A stretch of 64,000 nucleotides of DNA from Synechococcus sp. PCC 7336 (GTDB taxonomy: Bacteria > Cyanobacteriota > Cyanobacteriia > Thermostichales > PCC-7336), in assembly GCF_000332275.1 (NCBI RefSeq), contig NZ_CM001776.1:434001-498000 (forward strand), read 5' to 3'. This document shows, piece by piece, positions 56,901-64,000 of this stretch. Within the stretch, counting starts at the first letter, position 1, and every line of letters starts with the position of its first letter. Both the position numbers and the translations under genes were made by a program. The notes below the pieces were generated by a model. The model had not been told where the DNA came from. It saw nothing but the letters and a program-made list of their open reading frames with translations, and made no database searches.

Positions 56901-57764
56901 GACGGCAATGGCAACCGCACGAATGCGGGCTATGTCACTCAGGAGCGCAATCAACTAGTTGAGGATGAGAGCTATGCCTACACCTATGACGGTGAGGGGA
57001 ATCGAGTTACTCGGCTGGATAAGGCAACTAGGGAGTTAGAGACGTTTGAGTGGGACCATCGCAATCGACTGCAGGGGGTGGTCACAACTGATATCAACGG
57101 CAATATCATCGAGACGGTTGATTACGAGTACGACATCTTCGATCGGCGGATCGAGAAGACAGTTGACCCGGATGGCGGTGGGGTTTTAGCAACGCAAACA
57201 GAGCGGTATGTGTATGATGGCGAGCATATTGCGCTGGTGTTTGATGGGCAGGGGAATCTCACCTATCGATATTTGCATGGACCGGCGATCGACCAAGTGT
57301 TGGCGCAAGAAGATGCCGGTGGCGAGGTGCTGTGGGCACTGACAGACCATCAGGGCACTGTAAAAGACCTGCTCGATGCTAATGGCAATCTGGTCAACCA
57401 CATTAGCTATGGTAGTTTTGGCAACATCACGGGCGAGACGAATTCTGATATTGAGTTTCGCTTTGGTTATACGGGTAGGGAGTTTGATAGAGAGACGAAG
57501 CTCAATTATTATCGAGCTCGGTATTACGATGGTAAAGTTGGAAAATTCATTAATGAAGATCCTCTTAGCTTCTTGGCTGAAGATGCAAATTTATATAGAT
57601 ATGTATTTAATTCTCCAGTAAATTTAATCGATCCTTTGGGCCTGGATGGAGGGACTGTTATTAGTCAAACAAGGCAGATAGCGCTTTCTGATGGAACGAC
57701 GATTTTCGATACGCTCAATAATAGCCAGGTCAAATTCTCTACCTCGCCAGAAAGTAGTTGGTAA
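50946..57764 (+). CDS. Rhs/YD-repeat polymorphic-toxin core protein
   Basis: 2,272 residues. N-terminal beta domains (a carboxypeptidase-regulatory-like part near 38-110), an opening block SVQLFTGALIETHDLASYQS (about 310), YD repeats (about 540-760), an inserted LamG/concanavalin-type domain (about 767-960, LSFDGVDDYVQL), a second beta-sandwich (about 998-1160), then dense YD repeats (about 1175-2165; motifs like RYEYDALNRL) and the Rhs end GYTGREFDRETKLNYYRARY with DPLGL. YD repeats form a shell that encloses a C-terminal toxin. There is no signal peptide, and the start looks 5'-truncated. A TAA ends it just past DPLGL, separating it from the nuclease tip in the same frame. Confidence 0.88.
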   Translation: MGRSPSVDGTATVEQAVTLEVVADPIATTRVSGVIASTLLDPATGEQQVLEGVRITLGEAETFTAADGSFTLELLNGFPDINALKIHGDSIAGAYPFIAERLPLVLGQEAIVGVNNVITRPIYLPPIDVDSGSVIPAGQDVTVTTDKIPGAAVFVAADSLLDPQGNPFGGVLSITEVSAELTPAAFPDTLSPDLVVTIQPGEMVFAQAAPLSLPNLAGYAAGFELDLYSINPATGDFEVVGRGRVSADGTVVETVEGGIRNSSWHFFAPTPQAPGLNQLHPECNTCPADTNNLELGESNNPDGSNFNSSVQLFTGALIETHDLASYQSQGVNRGLQLTYDSQRANPNHLVSFGYDNVDPTALAPNFEERLRLMAQLTVHADGFDLEAAGFEGGQYGLQGGENFWSLPAESGPVNASLQVDLSSVKSGKYDYSLESGIRLFVRNQLVGSSNTTQGELLHVNSVDSVFGSGWGLAGLQEIVENADGSLLLIDGDGSELLFDAPSLAGEPYQSPLGDFSELVKLPDGTFRRTLTDQTVYEFNERNQLVEMRDRNGNSNRYEYDLQGRFVKRVDPVGLETRFEYTGDRITSIVDPAGRVTRLEHDEFGNLARIVDPDESARTWGYDSRHLLTTEITKRGFVEETFYDEAGRASRAERPDGSAVQVAGFESQGFVRGDLTRDVTAAPLAAGGSELQATYADANGNVRAAQLDLAGQFVNASDGVGAGGIVRRNADNLVEQTTDARGFLTNYTYDERGNVTSISDTVSLSTGATLPQASLSFDGVDDYVQLSSSPIVAGLPNSTIETWVNFNSVTSEVGETIYSEDNSGGTIHRLYRNDNTIGFAIWRSDRSGQWRYVNATVDIVAGEWLHIAGVLDAEGGMILYVNGEEVAFNNSNLPTNTNVVSTQLGRHINNGGGGYFNGKVDEIRAWGVARSQAEIQRHLDYQLAGNEVGLLGYWRLDAGDGTNIDNTAVSSNDELTGDLTNGVQWSEDTAPLNNQFLLEELAYDEDFEGDIISSSLDEWTNSNTDNSHPNTFSTFLGRFSNSETTLNLSTTAGETYNITFDLYAIDSWDENSAISGPDIVRVEADNTILFREALGLTNEPTFRPPDESGYFGFSSQYQDAIYRDISLTFTAQDGLTSLRFADEGLQGLFDESWGIDNVRVVKLTAVDAAEGSSQRFSYDPAFNQLASYTDELGRQTFFEIDPTNGNTTEIRQVIGQDDRTSVETDDLLTLFTYTTQGLVDTITDPLGRITDNDYDVLGRLESTTVAVGTADQAQVRFEYDLAGNLATFIDENGNRTSYEYDALNRLERIIEADPDGVGPLLSPVTLFDYDAYGNLIETIDANGNLTRYEYEERDRLSKIINANNDESTFEYDGQGNLIAETDFRGNATTHFYDSRNRRIASLDPEGGIARFAYDLDNNLIRVVDPRGNATRYGYDARDRLVSTTDAEGNVSRYEFDAVNNLIATVDRNQNRTEFAYDDINRLVQQIDPYSNSYLRSYDKASNLTSATDERGHTTQFEYDARYRLTKTIDAKLGATEFRYDAVGNLLSVEDELDRLTQFEYDALNRQISVIDPLLQTTRYRYDAIGNLKGIDGELNRTASYDYDKLNRVETVTNAHNDTITYRYDANSNLLSVSDELNRTTRFTYDKRNWQTSVTDPLIHTSTTAYDANGNVLSVTDPLGNTTRYAYDTLNRQIGITDANNDTTTLGYDAVGNLTSVLDPELNLTEYVYDKLHRVEEESSHGDVRTFAYDATSNLTSMVNANGFETTYSYDELNRRISELGYNELGELLNNYFYEFDAADQLRAVGDNFHRYGYTYDLAGRLTSVSNAGSTGGVPQVDFAYGYDAANNRTSVTDTIAGVETGLETFEFDLLNRVTRLTQSGANVAEKSVTFGYDAASQMTSVGRFSDLAETQSVATSIYQYDLAGRLEQLTHANSSSTVADYGFTYDAASRITQLTSPDGESVYSYDQRNQLTGAEYDYQGNEDYTYDGNGNRTNAGYVTQERNQLVEDESYAYTYDGEGNRVTRLDKATRELETFEWDHRNRLQGVVTTDINGNIIETVDYEYDIFDRRIEKTVDPDGGGVLATQTERYVYDGEHIALVFDGQGNLTYRYLHGPAIDQVLAQEDAGGEVLWALTDHQGTVKDLLDANGNLVNHISYGSFGNITGETNSDIEFRFGYTGREFDRETKLNYYRARYYDGKVGKFINEDPLSFLAEDANLYRYVFNSPVNLIDPLGLDGGTVISQTRQIALSDGTTIFDTLNNSQVKFSTSPESSW

Positions 57765-58349
57765 GTAAGTAGATCTGGAACAGAACCTTCTGTAGGAAAT
57801 AACACGATTATATCAGACATTGTGAATGCCCTGATCGTTTATAATCCTAATGCAATTCCTATACGCCTACCGACCGTAACACCTTGGGGTGGAAGGTATC
57901 AAGGTGGAGATATAGCGGATACGAATGGACATATAATTGCCCATATTCTTGGTGGTTCAAACTTCAATCGGAGTAATTTTATTGCTCAGAATTCAAGCAT
58001 AAATTCGGGAGGATATAGAGAATTTGAAAGACGAGTAAGAGAACACCTAGAAGAACTAGGCAAAGACTTTAACAGGCAAGATTATGAGGATTTAAAGGAA
58101 ATCTTGGAAGAGGCAACAAGAGCATGCGTTGCAATACCAGACAATGTGCCTGCAGTAAATGTTCGTGTTAAGTTAGTACGAGACGAAGAATTCCCATTAC
58201 TTGGATCTCCATTCAGACCTAACATTATTGTTGCAACAGCTGCTTTCTCAGATGGTACAATCTTCGAAGGAATATTCTTCAACGATCCAAACCGCCAATC
58301 TAGACCAGGTGTTACATGGACAATTAGGACAAACAGACCTGCTCCTTGA
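57765..58349 (+). pseudogene. Rhs C-terminal nuclease tip, separated by an in-frame stop
   Basis: Continues the Rhs frame directly after its TAA (57762-57764) and stays open to 58349. It carries DTNGHIIAHILGGSNFNRSN followed by FIAQN and GGYREFERRVREHL, the catalytic G-H and N positions of DNA/RNA non-specific endonucleases (beta-beta-alpha metal fold, Endonuclea_NS_2-like). With the stop it could be made only by readthrough or reinitiation, for example from the GTG at 57822, which has no good ribosome-binding site. AT-richer than the core, as usual for Rhs tips. Confidence 0.75.
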
Positions 58350-58413
58350 AAAAAAATCAAGCTAATTATTTTTGGTTTTTGCTTGCATAGATAGACCCTT
58401 GGAGATCATTTGT

Positions 58414-59442
58414 ATGATGCGGAATGATACAGCTGGACTTCTAAGCTCAATTGATTCGAGCATTCAAGGCTTGTTCTTTGAGACAGAGACTGATTATAGA
58501 TTGAAGCCATTTGTTTGGGATGTGAGCACACAGGGGGAGTTTAATATCAGCCGCTTGCTAAAGTCCATAGGCACTTTGGTCGCCGTCGAATTAGACGATT
58601 TCTTGAGTTGGGGAGAGTATTTAGAAGACTTTAAACAGTGGCAAGAGTTTCTAGATCAAAATCCAGAGTATTTAACTAGCGAGGGCAATAGTAGAATGCC
58701 TATGCCACTTTCTACACGCCTTCAAATAGCTCGAGAACGAGAAGAGGAATTCAGAATTTTTAACTCAGAGTCAGCTGTAATGGAGAAACGTTATCTTTCT
58801 TTGCTTGAAAATATACAAACGCACGTCAACGAACTGCAAGTCTACAGAGTCATTAAATATGATGAAGTGACTCACAACTACGATTATAGTAATGATCTAA
58901 ATTCATCCAAGGATGTTTTTGAGTCATTCAAAATCTTAGTGGGTAAAGTGATGAATGATTGCTGGATTGGTATTAGTCCAATCAGCAGAAATGTAGAATT
59001 TCCAAGCCGCCCAACTCCTGAAAGATATATGAATAGACGTATTTTGCGGTATGAGGAAGAAGTAGAAAAAATTTTATCTAAACTCAAACCTATTCTTGAT
59101 AAGCTGAAATTTGTTTGGCAAGACTGCCACAATATCTATAGCAAACGAGATAAGTATGCTTTTGATTATGCTGAAAGTAAAGATGAGCTAATTAGTAGAC
59201 TTCTGCATTCATCAAATTTTCTCAACACCTGGGAGTTTAAAGGAATGGCTTCAGGAATAGAAGGAGTGTACCTTGTTGAGGATGGTGAAAAATTTAATGC
59301 TATCGATGAATTGCTACTCTCAAATCTAAATGGTTTACGTTTTTATGTAATTGGAACAATTTCTATGTTTGATATTTATGTTATAGGTAAAACTCAAAGT
59401 GGTGATTGTTTAGGTTTCTCGACTATAGCCATGTGGACATAA
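58414..59442 (+). CDS. Candidate immunity protein, NuiA-like with large insertion
   Basis: 342 residues from the ATG at 58414, which has GGAGATC upstream. The start LLSSIDSSIQGLFFETETDY, then FVWDVS, and the end GLRFYVIGTISMFDIYVIGK, then SGDCLGFSTI, match the two ends of the Anabaena nuclease inhibitor NuiA (about 135 residues). Between them are about 190 extra residues, mostly charged helices. NuiA inhibits NucA, a non-specific DNA/RNA nuclease, and the neighbouring Rhs tip is of that class, so an immunity role fits. AT-rich like the tip. Confidence 0.65.
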   Translation: MMRNDTAGLLSSIDSSIQGLFFETETDYRLKPFVWDVSTQGEFNISRLLKSIGTLVAVELDDFLSWGEYLEDFKQWQEFLDQNPEYLTSEGNSRMPMPLSTRLQIAREREEEFRIFNSESAVMEKRYLSLLENIQTHVNELQVYRVIKYDEVTHNYDYSNDLNSSKDVFESFKILVGKVMNDCWIGISPISRNVEFPSRPTPERYMNRRILRYEEEVEKILSKLKPILDKLKFVWQDCHNIYSKRDKYAFDYAESKDELISRLLHSSNFLNTWEFKGMASGIEGVYLVEDGEKFNAIDELLLSNLNGLRFYVIGTISMFDIYVIGKTQSGDCLGFSTIAMWT

Positions 59443-59743
59443 GGAGAACGGAACAACCAGGGAAAAACGTATGAGAGCGAAAAAAACCGGGGGAAAGCTT
59501 GTCAGCAGTAGGATAGAGGCATGTCAGCACCTATCGATCCATTCGTCTATCAGTTGCGAGCGCTCCTGCTGGGGATGGAGAGCGGAAAAACCGGGGGAGA
59601 TTACATCCGGCAGGACAGTGAATCCCAATCGCACCTGGATTTTGATGCCTGATGGCACTGTTTGGGACAGGTATCGGATGAGGGCAACTATCGCTCGATC
59701 CTAGTATTCATAGGGTTTCCCCTGTTTTTTTACGCTCTCCATC
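59443..59743 (+). other. Junk spacer between immunity gene and orphan Rhs cassette
   Basis: No family recognised in any frame. A 77-codon frame (59471-59704) contains two similar AAAACCGGGGGARA stretches. It probably marks the recombination joint where the second Rhs 3' cassette was joined. Confidence 0.4.
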
Positions 59744-61891
59744 ACCCGCTACGCCTACGACACGCTCAATCGCCAGATTAGTATTACGGATGCCAATAAC
59801 GACACCACCACATTTGGTCACGATGCCGCTGGCAATCTTATCTCCCTACTCGACCCCGAACTGAACCGAACCGAATACGTTTACGACAAGCTCCATCGCG
59901 TGGAGGCAGAATCCAGCCACGGAGATGTGCGTACCTTTAGCTACGATGCCACCAGTAATCGGATCTCGATGGTTAATGGTAATGGATTCGAGACCCTCTA
60001 TAGCTATGACGAACTCAATCGCCGTATCGGCGAGCAGGGATATAACGAGCTGGGCGAGCTGCTGCAAGATTACGTCTACGAGTTTGATGCTGCCGACCAA
60101 CTGAAAGCAGCAGGGGATGCTTTCCATCGCTACAGTTACAGCTACGATCTAGCCGGTCGTGCCACCTCAGTCTCGAATGCAGGCAGCACGGGTGTTCCTC
60201 AGGTGGACCTTGCCTACGGCTACGATGCTGCCAACAACCGCACCTCTGTAACTGACACCATCGCCGGAGTTGAGACTGGACTGGAAACCTTTGAGTTTGA
60301 CCTGCTCAATCGGGTGACTCGCCTTACTCAGTCGGGGGCGAATGTGGCCGAGAAGTCTGTCACTTTCGGCTACGACGCTGCCAGTCAAATGACGAGTGTG
60401 GGCCGGTTTAGCGATTTGGCTGAGACTCAGTCTGTGGCCACCAGTATCTACCAATACGATCTGGCCGGACGGCTGGAGCAATTGACCCATGCGAATAGCA
60501 GCTCTACGGTGGCTGATTATGGATTTACTTACGATGCGGCCAGTCGGATTACCCAGCTGACTTCTCCAGATGGGGAATCGGTGTATAGCTACGACCAACG
60601 GAATCAGTTGACAGGGGCTGAGTATGACTATCAGGGGAATGAAGACTATACCTATGACGGCAATGGCAACCGCACGAATGCGGGCTATGTCACTCAGGAG
60701 CGCAATCAACTAGTTGAGGATGAGAGCTATGCCTACACCTATGACGGTGAGGGGAATCGAGTTACTCGGCTGGATAAGGCAACTAGGGAGTTAGAGACGT
60801 TTGAGTGGGACCATCGCAATCGACTGCAGGGGGTGGTCACAACTGATATCAACGGCAATATCATCGAGACGGTTGATTACGAGTACGACATCTTCGATCG
60901 GCGGATCGAGAAGACAGTTGACCCGGATGGCGGTGGGGTTTTAGCAACGCAAACAGAGCGGTATGTGTATGATGGCGAGCATATTGCGCTGGTGTTTGAT
61001 GGGCAGGGGAATCTCACCTATCGATATTTGCATGGACCGGCGATCGACCAGGTGTTGGCACAAGAAGATGCCGGTGGCGAGGTGCTGTGGGCACTGACAG
61101 ACCATCAGGGCACTGTAAAAGACCTGCTCGATTCCGATGGCACTCTCGTCAATCACATCAGCTACGACAGTTTTGGCAACATTACGGGTGAAAGCAATCC
61201 TGATGTAGAGTTTCGCTTCGGGTATACAGGGCGGGAGTTTGATGAGGAGACAGGAAACTACTACTACCGGGCTCGATACTATGACCCTTCTATCGGTCAG
61301 TTCATCAGTCAAGATCCATTAAGTTTCGGTGCTAGTGATGCCAATCTTTATCGCTATGTTGGAAATTCTGTTGTCAATCTGACCGATCCTTCTGGGTTAT
61401 TTGCTTTGCCTCTCGCCATACCACTAGTACCAGTTATTGTTATTGCTGGTTTAGTTGTAGTGGGTGTAATAATTCTTTCACAGACAGAGGTACCACCTTT
61501 AGTCTGGCCCTTAAAAGGTGATCCTTCCCCCCTACCTCGTGCCCTTCCTGAAACTGATACAAGCACTGATATTACTCCTCGTGTTGAGCCAACACCATCG
61601 CCATCGCCATCGCCCGTTCCAGTTCCTTGGCTTGAGCATGACACTCAGCCCGATCCTCTCCCAGACCCATTACCACCGACTACTTGTTCTGAAGATAATA
61701 ATGAGAGAGAATTTAGATGTGAATTAGTACGTCAATCCCCAATGCCTGCATTGGGCAGAGAATTATGTCAATATCATTGTCAAGGAGATCCACGTAGTTG
61801 GTTGGTTCATGGTTTTGTGCCATTAGGAGAAAAATGTCCTGAAGGAGTAGATTGGCTCCCACCAGATCGAAACCTAGAGCCGGCTGGTTGA
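59744..61891 (+). pseudogene. Orphan Rhs 3' cassette with alternative C-terminal tip
   Basis: YD-repeat coding starts abruptly, without a start codon or N-terminus, and matches the first Rhs gene from about 55985. 60218-61131 is almost identical to 56463-57376. After the conserved DPSGL boundary the tip differs: a membrane helix (PLAIPLVPVIVIAGLVVVGV), a Pro-rich linker with SPSPSPVPVP, and a Cys-containing end (LCQYHCQGDP). A GTG at 59900 would give 663 residues. This is the build of displaced Rhs tips that can recombine onto the full-length gene. Confidence 0.82.
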
Positions 61892-62183
61892 AGCAGGGTA
61901 AACGCATCTTAAATCAAAATGCTGAATAGACTGACACGTAAAGCTTTTAGCCATTGCTGCTCTGCTGATAAGAGCTTTAACCGTTCTAAGTCAGAACGCA
62001 TGCATGGGCTTTCAGTGATTATTTATTGAGAATATTGCCAACTGTTACCTTTGACTAAGAGGCTATGAGTTTTGCCAGATAATCATTTGATCGATCTCAT
62101 AGTAAGATGCATTTTTTCTGCTGGTTGAATGAAATAAATTCCTCAAAGTTTCTGATGTTTTATTACTCCATGGAGATATATAA
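61892..62183 (+). other. Intergenic region before the Sel1 gene
   Basis: AT-rich stretch of about 290 bp with no frame or hairpin of note. Confidence 0.4.
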
Positions 62184-62798
62184 ATGGATACTTTTGAAAA
62201 TGGAGATTTTGCCTATCAAAATAATGAATTTGATAAAGCATTTAGGATTTTCCAAAAACTTGCTGAGAGTGGAGATGTCAAAGCTCAAATCTCTCTTGCT
62301 GGAATGTATTTTTCAGGTCAAGGCACGGATTCCAATTTAGTTGAAGCTTCTAAATGGTATCGATTTGCAGCTGAGCAGGGTTATGCGATTGCCCAAATAA
62401 ATCTTGCTACTATTCTTTTTGAAAGCAATCCTAAAGAGTCAATTAAGCTATTAAAATTAGCTTCATCTCAAGATATGCCTCTAGCACAATCAATGTTAGG
62501 AGATATATATTCGGGAATATATGGATTGTCTAGTGATTTTGAAAAAGATTATAGACTATCAAAAAAATACTATGAAAAAGCTGGGGAAAAAGGTTTTTCT
62601 TATGCTTACCATAGACTAGGGGAAATCTATCTTGATCTTAAAAAATACAAGCAAGCTTTTAAATATTTCGAGAAAGCAAGTAAAGAAGGATATGCTCCTT
62701 CACAATTAATCCTAAGTCAAGCCTATCAAAAAGGATTACTTGGTTTAGAAATTGATCCTAAAAAATCTGAATATTGGCTAAATAAATCCCGGTTTTAG
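62184..62798 (+). CDS. Sel1-repeat protein
   Basis: 204 residues with GGAGA upstream of the ATG. About five Sel1-like repeats of about 36 residues (AQISLAGMYFSGQGTDSNLV followed by EASKWYRFAAEQGYAIAQ; AYHRLGEIYLDLKKYKQAFK), forming an alpha-solenoid for protein binding. Very AT-rich compared with the genome. It is placed right behind the orphan Rhs tip, where an immunity gene is expected, and Sel1 proteins occur in such positions. No signal peptide. Confidence 0.8.
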   Translation: MDTFENGDFAYQNNEFDKAFRIFQKLAESGDVKAQISLAGMYFSGQGTDSNLVEASKWYRFAAEQGYAIAQINLATILFESNPKESIKLLKLASSQDMPLAQSMLGDIYSGIYGLSSDFEKDYRLSKKYYEKAGEKGFSYAYHRLGEIYLDLKKYKQAFKYFEKASKEGYAPSQLILSQAYQKGLLGLEIDPKKSEYWLNKSRF

Positions 62799-63130
62799 AG
62801 CGCGAGGCTTGAATTCGGGTGGGGCGGGCACCCGCCTACCGCATTAGATTGACTACTGCTCATCCCCGAGGCTGATACGTAAATGAAGTCGCTTTGCTCC
62901 GCTTGTTCCGCATCGCCGGTGATCAAGCGCACGGTCGTGCAACGGCAATGCTAGTCCCCCCACCCGCGCTAATCGCGCCTCCCAATTCGCGCCAAGCCGC
63001 CCCCGCGCAACCCCGCTAATGCCCAACAGTGCCATCAACGAAGCAGGGGCAACGCACCCACCCACCCGCCGTAGCTGCTTGGCGCGGGAAAAAACACGGG
63101 CACGACCCTCAAGATTGTTTTGCTCCTCAA

Positions 63131-63160
63131 AGGTAAGAGCAGGTAAACCTGCCCTCACCT
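63131..63160. repeat. Imperfect 14-bp inverted repeat
   Basis: AGGTAAGAGCAGGT and ACCTGCCCTCACCT around AA; the two mismatches are G-U compatible in RNA. Confidence 0.6.
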
Positions 63161-63184
63161 TCGAGGTCGATTTCCATTGTCTAG

Positions 63185-63222
63185 AAATAAGGTGCATTTT
63201 CGAAGCGGGATGCACCTTATTT
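63185..63222. terminator. Strong hairpin, terminator candidate for the minus-strand pair
   Basis: A perfect 13-bp inverted repeat (AAATAAGGTGCAT/ATGCACCTTATTT) with a 12-nt loop, 7 bp past the stop of the DUF6887-like gene. The T-rich end on the minus strand suits termination. Confidence 0.65.
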
Positions 63223-63228
63223 CTTCAT

Positions 63229-63444
63229 CTATGAATGCTGGCCAGAATCCTGCTGAAATCTCTCAATCACCTCGGGGTAATTCTCCATATCCTCCATCGA
63301 TTTCAGAGGCGGATAAGAAGTCCAAGTTGCCTCAGCTTGAAGTCTATCCATGTAGGTATGGAATGCCTGGTCATCCTCACGGTGGGATAACACGTAAGCC
63401 TTCAGCTCTTTAAGGGACATCATCTGCAAATCTACTTCACTCAT
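63229..63444 (-). CDS. DUF6887-family small protein
   Basis: 71 residues from the ATG at 63444 (MSEVDLQMMSLKELKAYVLS). The pattern KELKAYVLSHREDDQAFHTY then YPPLKSMEDM is a cyanobacterial small-protein family annotated DUF6887, recalled from memory. It overlaps the upstream DUF6888-like gene by 8 bp (ATGAGTGA). The two-gene overlap resembles toxin-antitoxin organisation, but no activity is known. Confidence 0.7.
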   Translation of the reverse strand: MSEVDLQMMSLKELKAYVLSHREDDQAFHTYMDRLQAEATWTSYPPLKSMEDMENYPEVIERFQQDSGQHS

Positions 63445-63616
63445 GAGTTTTATCCCATCTCCCTTGAGCATCAATGGTAATCACTGTTTCTTCACCCGCA
63501 ATGAAAGCGATGTTACCAGTACGTTCATCAATGCGAATTAAGTCAATGGGCAGGTAAAACTTGGTCGCCCAAACCGAAAGAACAAAACACTGGTACAACT
63601 GTGCAGTCGTTGGCAA
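63437..63616 (-). CDS. DUF6888-family small protein
   Basis: The family core is FYLPIDLIRIDERTGNIAFI, then AGEETVITIDAQGRW. The TTG at 63616 (LPTTAQLYQCF) gives 59 residues and fits the family N-terminus. A longer frame from 63697 runs into what is probably insertion-sequence DNA. It is the first gene of an overlapping pair with the DUF6887-like gene. The true promoter and start may have been altered by the adjacent transposase element. Confidence 0.65.
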   Translation of the reverse strand: MPTTAQLYQCFVLSVWATKFYLPIDLIRIDERTGNIAFIAGEETVITIDAQGRWDKTHE

Positions 63617-63717
63617 CGCCCTGCAAAATAACGCCAACTTCGGGGTCTTGTCCGCTTTTGGTGATGCAGAGAAGGTATAGGAGAATACCAGGTGCAAACC
63701 CTCACTCTGCCAAGCCC

Positions 63718-64000
63718 GTGGAACTTTTACAGCATCTCCTGCCCAGCCAAACGGATGTGAGCTTGAACAGTTGGAGTATCGATCCGGCCAACCAACAGCT
63801 CGTTGTTAACCTCTGCTCGACTCAAACGGTGGCCTGTTGCCCGCTGTGTCATCGCTCCACCGATCGCATCCATAGCCACTATGAGAGAACGTTGAGGGAT
63901 CTGCCATTAGTTCAATTCACGCTGACGATATTGCTCCAAGTCTGTAAGTTCTTCTGCCTCAACGAGCGTTGCCCTCGGCGTATCTTTACGGAGCGTCTGC
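63718..64000 (+). mobile_element. ISL3-family transposase, 5' part
   Basis: The frame runs off the window. The GTG at 63718 begins MELLQHLLPSQTDV, and the zinc-ribbon region VACCPLCHRSTDRIHSHYER, then TLRDLPLVQF and CKFFCLNERCPRRIF, is the N-terminal signature of ISL3 transposases. The left end of the element should lie near 63630-63660, close to the DUF6888-like start, but the terminal inverted repeat cannot be confirmed without the other end. Confidence 0.85.

Larger units (their letters stand above)
62799..63228. other. GC-rich gene-free region with hairpins
   Basis: An abrupt change to GC-rich sequence after the Sel1 gene. Open frames on both strands are low-complexity Arg/Pro/Ala translations without family features. 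It contains two inverted repeats (63131-63160 and 63185-63222). Confidence 0.5.

Noticed and set aside
62853-63215. 120-codon minus-strand frame
   Set aside because: Low-complexity Arg/Ala/Leu translation over hairpin-rich noncoding DNA.

Overview
The window comes from a cyanobacterium. GCGATCGC (HIP1) octamers are scattered throughout, and there are NDH-1 subunit genes ndhF/ndhD, a precorrin-6A reductase gene and several families confined to or typical of cyanobacteria. A Ggt-type compatible-solute ABC transporter and an ectoine-synthase-like protein hint at a saline habitat, but this is inference only. No species is assigned.

Layout. At 1-9.9 kb lie the 3' end of a FAD oxidoreductase gene and, convergent to it, a roughly 2,960-residue secreted RTX protein. 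That protein joins phytase-like, DNase and 5'-nucleotidase modules, and a candidate PHO box lies upstream. At 9.9-18.6 kb is a visibly AT-richer island. It holds a minus-strand cluster (membrane desaturase, amidohydrolase, ectoine-synthase-like cupin, a 76-residue protein, a Lrp/AsnC regulator, an alpha/beta hydrolase) flanked by small membrane-protein genes. At 18.6-32.8 kb is ordinary core genome: a peptide-type ABC binding protein, an M50-like membrane protease, NfeD/stomatin, a CDF transporter, tRNA-Ile(CAU), ndhD/ndhF, pheS, yjbQ and a CoA-binding protein gene.

At 32.9-38.3 kb is an accessory patch. A type II restriction-modification operon is followed by a convincing 60-bp integron attC-like site. 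Next come a RelE-type and a BrnT/BrnA toxin-antitoxin pair, each bracketed by copies of a short repeat, and an 814-bp direct duplication of the methyltransferase 3' end. The second copy of that duplication is fused to a broken copy of the CoA-binding gene at a 5-bp microhomology. At 38.3-50.5 kb are regulatory and metabolic genes (HEAT protein, glycine-zipper protein, response regulator-PP2C phosphatase, cobK, PAS/GAF histidine kinase, glycosyltransferase) and the four-gene Ggt-like sugar/compatible-solute transporter.

At 50.9-62.8 kb is an Rhs/YD-repeat polymorphic-toxin locus. A 2,272-residue Rhs protein is cut off by a single in-frame TAA from a C-terminal HNH/non-specific-nuclease tip. 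An immunity candidate follows whose ends match the cyanobacterial nuclease inhibitor NuiA. Then comes an orphan Rhs 3' cassette, nearly identical to the first over about 0.9 kb but with a different tip, and a Sel1-repeat protein. The window ends with an overlapping DUF6888/DUF6887 gene pair and the 5' end of an ISL3-type transposase.

The strongest candidates for under-described biology are the ectoine-synthase-like/desaturase cluster, the Rhs nuclease with a split NuiA-type immunity protein, the restriction-modification system in an apparent integron cassette, and the three-activity phosphate-scavenging protein.
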